This document shows positions 6,643-10,579 of a DNA stretch of 10,579 nt, piece by piece. Each line of letters opens with the position of its first letter. The stretch's first letter is position 1. Source of the stretch: Deltaproteobacteria bacterium (GTDB taxonomy: Bacteria; Desulfobacterota; GWC2-55-46). Below the pieces are notes generated by a model, which was given only the letters and a program-made list of their open reading frames with translations, was not told where the DNA came from and did not search any database. The stretch is taken from positions 1 to 10,579 of the forward strand of contig JACREV010000145.1 in assembly GCA_016218095.1 (NCBI GenBank), in the 5' to 3' direction. The translations under genes and the position numbers were made by a program.

Positions 6643-6732
6643 GGAGAGATGACCGAGAGGCTGAAGGTGGCTGACTCGAAATCAGCTGTGCCGGAAACGG
6701 CACCGGGGGTTCAAATCCCTCTCTCTCCGCCA
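6643..6732 (+). tRNA. tRNA-Ser (anticodon CGA)
   Basis: A complete class II tRNA that reads the UCG serine codon. The acceptor stem is GGAGAGA (6643-6649) with TCTCTCC (6722-6728), then discriminator G and encoded CCA (6730-6732). The anticodon stem is GCTGA/TCAGC around the loop CTCGAAA, giving anticodon CGA. The variable arm is GTGCC...GGCAC. The T-loop is TTCAAAT, differing from TTCGAAT in the first tRNA. The acceptor stem is identical to that of tRNA-Ser(GGA), which suggests an old local duplication. The unit after it carries this tRNA's own T-arm variant. Confidence 0.95.
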
Positions 6733-6890
6733 GAATTTGCTAAAGGCGCTAAGTGGGATTTGAACCGACTGAGCGCCGAGCGGATGCGAGTGATGTGTGC
6801 CGCAGGGAAGCGGCCGGAAGCGAAAGCGGCCGGGCTGGAATGCGAGGCAGGATGCCGAAGCATGGAAGCCAAATCCCTCTCTCTCCGCCA
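6733..6890 (+). repeat. tRNA-tail unit B1 (full)
   Basis: A 158-bp unit directly after the CCA of tRNA-Ser(CGA), with the same plan as unit A1. The left arm GGGATTTG (6755-6762) is the inverse of this tRNA's T-arm 3' strand (6712-6719). The core 6765-6821 is nearly identical to 6394-6450. The unit ends with an exact 21-base direct repeat of the tRNA 3' end, 6870-6890 copying 6712-6732 and including CCA. The left arm also lies within a 33-base hairpin closed by GGCGCT and AGCGCC (6745-6750 and 6772-6777). Confidence 0.85.
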
Positions 6891-6945
6891 TAAACATTAC
6901 AGGCGCTCATGGGGATTTGAACCGCCGCGGTCTCAAGCGCTTTTT
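6891..6945 (+). repeat. tRNA-tail unit B2 (partial)
   Basis: After the second CCA copy another unit starts: AGGCGCT (6901-6907) and GGGATTTGAACC (6912-6923) match the start of unit B1 (AGGCGCT at 6744-6750; GGGATTTGAACC at 6755-6766). The core and the tRNA tail are missing. The end, AGCGC (6936-6940) then TTTTT (6941-6945), pairs with GCGCT at 6903-6907, so the remnant could act as a weak terminator ahead of the SRP RNA. Confidence 0.55.
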
Positions 6946-6955
6946 GGTTTTAGGG

Positions 6956-7087
6956 CTTACGGGCCCTGTTGATAGCTGGGTCTTGCGCAATGGTACGCTG
7001 TAAACCCCGCCAGGTCCGGAAGGAAGCAACGGTAGCAGCTTTATCCATGTGCCGCAAGGGTGCCTAGCTATCAACAGGGCCCGTAAG
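6956..7087 (+). ncRNA. ffs: Small SRP RNA (4.5S)
   Basis: The RNA of the signal recognition particle, which binds Ffh and targets membrane and secreted proteins to the SecYEG translocon. The Ffh-binding tip is the standard motif CAGGTCCGGAAGGAAGCA (7011-7028), with GGAA tetraloop at 7018-7021. The ends form a perfect 22-bp stem (6956-6977 with 7066-7087). The mature RNA probably starts near 6961 and ends near 7082, about 120 bases, so it is the small type without an Alu domain. It lies between the tRNA-Ser genes and dnaX, the same order as in Bacillus. The exact ends cannot be fixed from sequence. Confidence 0.93.
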
Positions 7088-7123
7088 AAGTTTTGGAGGA
7101 AGGTCTTCTCCCGATGCCTCTGA

Positions 7124-7155
7124 GTGGCAATCCGCTCGGCGGGCCCACGCTTTTT
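7124..7155 (+). terminator. Possible terminator after SRP RNA
   Basis: An imperfect hairpin, GTGG (7124-7127) with CCAC (7145-7148), encloses CCGC/GCGG around a TCG loop and is followed two bases later by five T (7151-7155). It would end the SRP RNA transcript before dnaX. The internal mismatch region makes it moderate at best. Confidence 0.4.
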
Positions 7156-7168
7156 CCCAATAAATCAA

Positions 7169-7317
7169 GGGTTGCGGAACGCAACCTGAAGGCAATCCAG
7201 GGATGGATTGCCAAATCGCGAGATCATGAATTCGAGCGATTTGCGAGGCTTGGCCGAATTCACTTCGGCCAGGCCGTATCGGAAAAAGCCATGGACGGAC
7301 TTTTTTCGCACCCTAAC
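7169..7317. repeat. Five-hairpin dispersed repeat, copy 2
   Basis: The second copy of the element at 1891-2057, ending about 15 bases before the dnaX start codon. All five hairpins recur: H1 7169-7187, H2 7191-7212 (9 bp, same GGGA loop), H3 7213-7242 (7-bp outer stem, same GA/GA internal loop), H4 7247-7275 (12 bp with one G-T pair, same TTCAC loop), H5 7280-7308 (9 bp with one G-T pair). It lacks a 14-base segment present between H3 and H4 in copy 1. Its terminal inverted repeat is degraded. The dnaX ribosome binding site lies just outside it. Confidence 0.85.
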
Positions 7318-7331
7318 GGCCAGGGGAACAG

Positions 7332-8960
7332 ATGTCCTCGTACCTGGTAATCGCAAGAAAATGGAGACCGAGCCTCTTTGAGGAGATAGTCGGGCAGGGC
7401 CATGTGACAAGGACCCTCCGTAACGCCATCTCCTCGGGCAGGGTCGCGCACGCGTATCTTTTCTCCGGCCCGAGAGGCGTGGGAAAGACTACCGCGGCGC
7501 GGATCCTCGCAAAGGGGCTCAACTGCGCGGATGGACCGACCCCGGTCCCCTGCAACGAGTGCGCTTCCTGCAAGGGGATCGCAGGAGGCTCCTCGGTCGA
7601 CGTATTCGAGATAGACGGCGCTTCGAACAACAGCGTCGATAACGTAAGAGAGCTTACAGATAGCGTAAGGTATGTGCCCACGCAGGGCAAATACAAGGTC
7701 TACATAATAGACGAAGTCCACATGTTGTCGACCGCGGCCTTCAACGCGCTTTTAAAGACCCTCGAGGAGCCGCCCCCCCACGCCGTATTCATATTCGCCA
7801 CTACCGAGGTCCACAAGATCCCCCTTACAATTCTTTCGAGGTGCCAGAGGTTCGACTTCAAGCGCATCCCCTTCAGGGAGCTACAGGGGCACCTCAAGAA
7901 GATAGTCGAGGAAGAGGGGATAAAGTACGAGGACAAGGCCGTCTTCCAGCTCGCGAGGGAGGCGGACGGGTCCTTGAGGGACGGACAATCCCTCCTGGAG
8001 CAGGTACTTGCCTACTCCGGCAAGGACTTGAAAGAGTCGGACGTCTCCGACGCGCTCGGCCTCATGGACCGCTCGGTCCTCTACGACCTCCTTACCGCCG
8101 TTATCCAGAAAGACCCCAAGACCGCCTTGAATATTGTTGAAAAGATCTATGATTTTGGTTATGATTTAAAGAGGGGTTGCAGTGAACTTCTTGAGCATGT
8201 AAGGGACCTTACGGTACTGAAATCCACTGGGGCGGCTTCCCTCCTGGATCTGCCGGACAGTGAAATAGAGCGCTTAGGCGCGCTTGCCGAGGCGGTGGAA
8301 TTACCCCGGTTGCATATGATTTTCAGTATAATCTCGAGGGGGTACGAGGAAGTCGTAAAGGGCGCCTCCCCGAGATTTTCTTTAGAGATGTCGCTTCTTA
8401 AGGCGGCGGAGTTCGACGATATCAAGCCCGTCGAGGAGCTCATCTCAAGAATAGAGGGCTTAAGACAAAAGATCGAAGGCGCAGGCGGCGCTAGCGGGGC
8501 GAGGGCTGAAGCGCCAAAGGGGGCGGTAGCGACAGGGACAGGCGCCAGACCCCCGGAGAGGCCGCCGTTCCCCCGGAAGAGCGCCGCAGAGGTCGGACCG
8601 CCGAAGGCCTCCGAGGCGACGGCCCCTTACGCCGGGACCCCGGTCTCGCAGGGCTTATCCGACCTTATCAGCTACATAAGGTCGAGGAACGCGGAGCTTG
8701 CAGAGCCTTTTGCGGCGGCGACCCTAAGGCTCGACGGCGACTGTCTCGACGTGAGCGCTCCCGGAAGGGCGGGCGGGAAGATACTCTCGAACAAGGGCGC
8801 GATAGAGGCGGCGTTAGAAGATTTTTACAAGAGGCCCGTAAGGCTTAAACTGAACGGGTTGGGCTCGACTGAAAAGAAAAAAGAGGACCCGGTGGTCGCG
8901 GATGCCAGACGCATCCTCGGCGCAAGGGTCATAGAGGACCGGAGGAGGACCGATGTCTAA
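7332..8960 (+). CDS. dnaX: DNA polymerase III subunit gamma/tau
   Basis: The 542-residue clamp-loader ATPase of the replicative polymerase, which loads the beta clamp onto primed DNA and links the polymerase cores. Domain order: an AAA+ domain with Walker A GPRGVGKT at 46-53, a zinc-binding set C65, C74, C77, C80, Walker B with DEVH at 127-130, and sensor/arginine-finger motif SRC at 169-171 (R170). Domain III follows to about 370. A Pro/Ala/Gly-rich linker spans 379-436, and a C-terminal domain of about 100 residues ends the protein. AGGGGA at 7322-7327 is the ribosome binding site. The reading frame is intact. The last eight bases overlap ebfC, a sign of coupled translation in the dnaX-ebfC-recR operon. 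Confidence 0.97.
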   Translation: MSSYLVIARKWRPSLFEEIVGQGHVTRTLRNAISSGRVAHAYLFSGPRGVGKTTAARILAKGLNCADGPTPVPCNECASCKGIAGGSSVDVFEIDGASNNSVDNVRELTDSVRYVPTQGKYKVYIIDEVHMLSTAAFNALLKTLEEPPPHAVFIFATTEVHKIPLTILSRCQRFDFKRIPFRELQGHLKKIVEEEGIKYEDKAVFQLAREADGSLRDGQSLLEQVLAYSGKDLKESDVSDALGLMDRSVLYDLLTAVIQKDPKTALNIVEKIYDFGYDLKRGCSELLEHVRDLTVLKSTGAASLLDLPDSEIERLGALAEAVELPRLHMIFSIISRGYEEVVKGASPRFSLEMSLLKAAEFDDIKPVEELISRIEGLRQKIEGAGGASGARAEAPKGAVATGTGARPPERPPFPRKSAAEVGPPKASEATAPYAGTPVSQGLSDLISYIRSRNAELAEPFAAATLRLDGDCLDVSAPGRAGGKILSNKGAIEAALEDFYKRPVRLKLNGLGSTEKKKEDPVVADARRILGARVIEDRRRTDV

Positions 8961-9273
8961 GCAGTTGGGAAACCTGATGAGACAGGCCCAGAAGATGCAG
9001 GAGAAGATGGCCGAGATACAGAAGGAGCTCGCGGGGAGGACCATCGAGGCCTCGGCCGGGGGCGGCATGGTGACGGCGACCGTCAACGGGGCGCAGGAGG
9101 TAGTCTCCGTGAAGATAGACCCGTCGGTCGTGGACCCCAAGGACATAGACATGCTCCAGGACCTCGTCACCGCCGCGGTGAACGAGGGCTTAAGGAGGAG
9201 CAAGCAGATGGTCTCCGACGAGATGGGCAAGCTCACCGCCGGTCTCGGGATGAATATCCCCGGGCTGTTTTAG
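8953..9273 (+). CDS. ebfC: YbaB/EbfC nucleoid-associated protein
   Basis: A 106-residue protein of the YbaB/EbfC family, a homodimeric, tweezer-shaped DNA-binding protein linked to the nucleoid. The family pattern is clear: an N-terminal amphipathic helix (LGNLMRQAQKMQEKMAEIQ), the strand region GMVTATVNGAQEVVSVKIDP, and the C-terminal helix ending in GLGMNIPGLF. The length is normal. GGAGGAGG at 8941-8948 is a strong ribosome binding site, and the ATG overlaps the end of dnaX. recR starts 11 bases after the stop, the usual order for this operon. Confidence 0.96.
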   Translation: MSKQLGNLMRQAQKMQEKMAEIQKELAGRTIEASAGGGMVTATVNGAQEVVSVKIDPSVVDPKDIDMLQDLVTAAVNEGLRRSKQMVSDEMGKLTAGLGMNIPGLF

Positions 9274-9283
9274 GTTTTTCAGC

Positions 9284-9883
9284 ATGCAGTACGCCGAACC
9301 CATAAACAACCTTATAAAGGCGATATCGAGGCTCCCGGGTATCGGCGAAAAGACCGCCACAAGGCTCGCCCTCTACATACTGAACGCCAAAAGGGAGTAT
9401 GTGGACGAGCTCTCGAGCTGTCTTCAGAACGTCAAGGAAAAGGTCGCGCTCTGCTCCGTCTGCATGACCTTCTCGGATACCGACCCCTGCTCGATATGCT
9501 CTGACGCGGGGAGGGACCCGTCGACCGTCTGCGTGGTGTCGGACTACAAGGACATGATGGCGCTGGAATCGATGGGCGGCTACAAGGGGAGGTATCATAT
9601 CCTTCACGGAAACCTCGCGCCGCTCAAGGGCGTCGGCCCCGACGACATCCGCATAGGCGAGCTCGTCTCCCGGGTCGAGGCCGCAGGCGTAAAAGAGGTG
9701 ATACTCGCAACCGGCTTTGACGCCGAGGGCGAGGCGACTTCGGCGTATCTTTCAAGGCTTTTAAAACCCTACGGGGTAAGGGTCACGAGGCTCGCCTCAG
9801 GCATCCCGGTAGGGAGCTTCGTCGAGTTCATGGACGGGGCTACGCTCGGCAGGGCCATGGACGGAAGAAGAGAGGTCTCTTAG
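9284..9883 (+). CDS. recR: Recombination mediator RecR
   Basis: The 199-residue RecR protein, which with RecO (and RecF) loads RecA onto single-stranded DNA in gap repair. Domains in order: helix-hairpin-helix near residues 15-30 (SRLPGIGEKTATRLA), the C4 zinc finger C57, C60, C69, C72, the Toprim domain from about 80 to 175 (VCVVSDYKDMMALE, then ATGFDAEGEATSAYL), and the C-terminal part with RLASGIPVGSFVEF. The length matches the family. One small oddity: the usual ATNPTVEGEAT motif reads ATGFDAEGEAT here. No strong ribosome binding site is present, so translation is probably coupled to ebfC. Confidence 0.97.
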   Translation: MQYAEPINNLIKAISRLPGIGEKTATRLALYILNAKREYVDELSSCLQNVKEKVALCSVCMTFSDTDPCSICSDAGRDPSTVCVVSDYKDMMALESMGGYKGRYHILHGNLAPLKGVGPDDIRIGELVSRVEAAGVKEVILATGFDAEGEATSAYLSRLLKPYGVRVTRLASGIPVGSFVEFMDGATLGRAMDGRREVS

Positions 9884-9940
9884 CATGACCTCTCGATCAA
9901 TCGCGGAACCAACGGTGTCTTCGGGCACAATACATATAAG

Positions 9941-10082
9941 GGCTGTCTCTAAAAATTAGGAATTTTTTCTGAGGTCAAGGAAGGGCGGAAATAAAAAGCG
10001 GAGCATATATGGAAATATGTGAGCATTTTTATTTTCGTCCTAACGCAGAGATTAGGAAAAAGAACAATTTTTAGAGGTAGCC
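9941..10082. mobile_element. MITE-like palindromic element
   Basis: A 142-bp noncoding element between recR and the porG-like gene. The terminal inverted repeats are 17 bp, GGCTGTCTCTAAAAATT (9941-9957) and AATTTTTAGAGGTAGCC (10066-10082), matching at 15 of 17 positions. The inside is also palindromic: GAAATAAAAA (9988-9997) pairs with the TTTTTATTTT run (10026-10035) with a few mismatches, around CATAT/ATATG. No target-site duplication is clear and no transposase is present. It is much richer in A and T than its surroundings. The right end is three bases before the Shine-Dalgarno AAGGA of the next gene. An alternative is a bidirectional terminator or a leader structure. Confidence 0.7.
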
Positions 10083-10097
10083 AAAAGGACGGAAGAG

Positions 10098-10579
10098 ATG
10101 GAAAACTATATAGAGGTTAGATGGCACGGAAGGGCCCAGCAGGGCGTCGTCACGGCGGCCAAGGTGCTCGGCGAGGCGTGTCTCCATTCAGGGAAGTTCG
10201 TGCAGGCCTTCCCGGAGTTCGGCCCCGAGAGGATGGGGGCGCCTGTGCGCGCGTTCAACAGGATATCGGACGAGCCCATCAGGCTCCATTGCCAGGTGAC
10301 TGACCCGAGGTACGTGCTCATAGCCGACCCGACGCTCATAGGCACCGTGGACGTCACGGCCGGCACGCCCGAGGACGCGGTCTTTATAGTCAACACCCCG
10401 AAGTCGGCAACGGAGATGAGGGCGGTGCTCGGGATAAAGTCGAAGACCGTAAAGGTCTTCACGCTCGACGCTGTAAAGATATCGCTCGAGACCATTGGCA
10501 GGGTGATGCCGAACACCCCGATGCTGGGGGCGCTGGCGAAGGCGACCGGCTTTATCACCCTCGAGGCCCTTGTCGAAAA
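10098..10579 (+). CDS. porG: 2-oxoacid:ferredoxin oxidoreductase, gamma subunit (partial)
   Basis: The first 160 codons of a gene that runs off the right edge without a stop. The product is the gamma subunit of the pyruvate/2-oxoacid:ferredoxin oxidoreductase family, which together with alpha, beta and delta subunits converts a 2-oxoacid and CoA to acyl-CoA, CO2 and reduced ferredoxin. Family motifs: EVRWHGRAQQGVVTAAKVLG at residues 6-25 and FPEFGPERMGAPVRAF at about 42-57. The usual GRGGQG glycine motif reads GRAQQG here. AAGGA at 10085-10089, eight bases before the ATG, sets the start. Which 2-oxoacid is used cannot be told. The delta, alpha and beta genes are expected just beyond the window. 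Confidence 0.88.
   Translation, partial: MENYIEVRWHGRAQQGVVTAAKVLGEACLHSGKFVQAFPEFGPERMGAPVRAFNRISDEPIRLHCQVTDPRYVLIADPTLIGTVDVTAGTPEDAVFIVNTPKSATEMRAVLGIKSKTVKVFTLDAVKISLETIGRVMPNTPMLGALAKATGFITLEALVE

Noticed and set aside
6107..6703. Long minus-strand open frame across tRNA-Ser(GGA), unit A1 and part of tRNA-Ser(CGA)
   Set aside because: It is antisense to two clear tRNA genes and to the repeat units, and has no domain or ribosome binding site. It is a typical spurious call in such regions, as is the minus frame 6682-6897.
6583..6972. Plus-strand open frame through tRNA-Ser(CGA) and unit B1 into the SRP RNA
   Set aside because: It reads through a whole tRNA and a structured repeat. No protein family is seen, and no ribosome binding site is present.
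8870..8884. A-rich slippery sequence in dnaX, as a possible programmed frameshift for a gamma form
   Set aside because: It lies near codon 515 of 542, so a shift there would only change the last residues and would not make a gamma-like short product.

Overview
The window looks like a piece of chromosome from an anaerobic, Gram-negative bacterium. It is GC-rich, and the genes use many ATA (Ile) and AGG (Arg) codons. Two lipoprotein signal peptides, a RodZ-type morphogenesis protein and a PilF/PilW-like TPR lipoprotein indicate an outer membrane. A gene for the gamma subunit of a 2-oxoacid:ferredoxin oxidoreductase at the right edge suggests ferredoxin-based anaerobic metabolism. A Desulfobacterota- or Nitrospirota-like lineage would fit, but this is an inference from style, not a phylogenetic result.

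Left part (34-6094): six genes on the + strand. They are a PfkB-family sugar/nucleoside kinase, a lipoprotein with six TPRs (PilF/PilW-like), a RodZ-like transmembrane HTH protein, a zinc-ribbon plus GAF protein, a membrane-anchored TPR/gluzincin peptidase, and a lipoprotein with a DUF2155-like domain. A rho-independent terminator follows the TPR lipoprotein and another follows the last lipoprotein. The pilW-rodZ order is the same as in many Proteobacteria. Here the two genes are separated by a terminator and a 167-bp repeat made of hairpins.

Middle part (6153-7331): an RNA-rich region with two tRNA-Ser genes (anticodons GGA and CGA), then the small SRP RNA (ffs), closed by a perfect 22-bp stem. 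Each tRNA-Ser is followed by a ~160-bp unit. The unit starts with an inverted copy of that tRNA's own T-arm, contains a shared structured core, and ends in a direct repeat of the tRNA's 3' end (T-arm 3' strand, acceptor 3' strand and CCA). A partial second unit follows each full one. This tRNA-tail array is the most unusual thing in the window. A second copy of the five-hairpin repeat lies between ffs and dnaX.

Right part (7332-10579): dnaX, ebfC (ybaB) and recR form a tight operon for DNA replication and recombinational repair. The order tRNA-Ser, SRP RNA, dnaX, ebfC, recR is a known bacterial gene order (as in Bacillus). After recR comes a 142-bp palindromic, MITE-like element with 17-bp terminal inverted repeats. 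It ends three bases before the ribosome binding site of the porG-like gene, which runs off the right edge.

All long open frames on the minus strand, and those inside the tRNA/repeat region, appear to be shadows or spurious.
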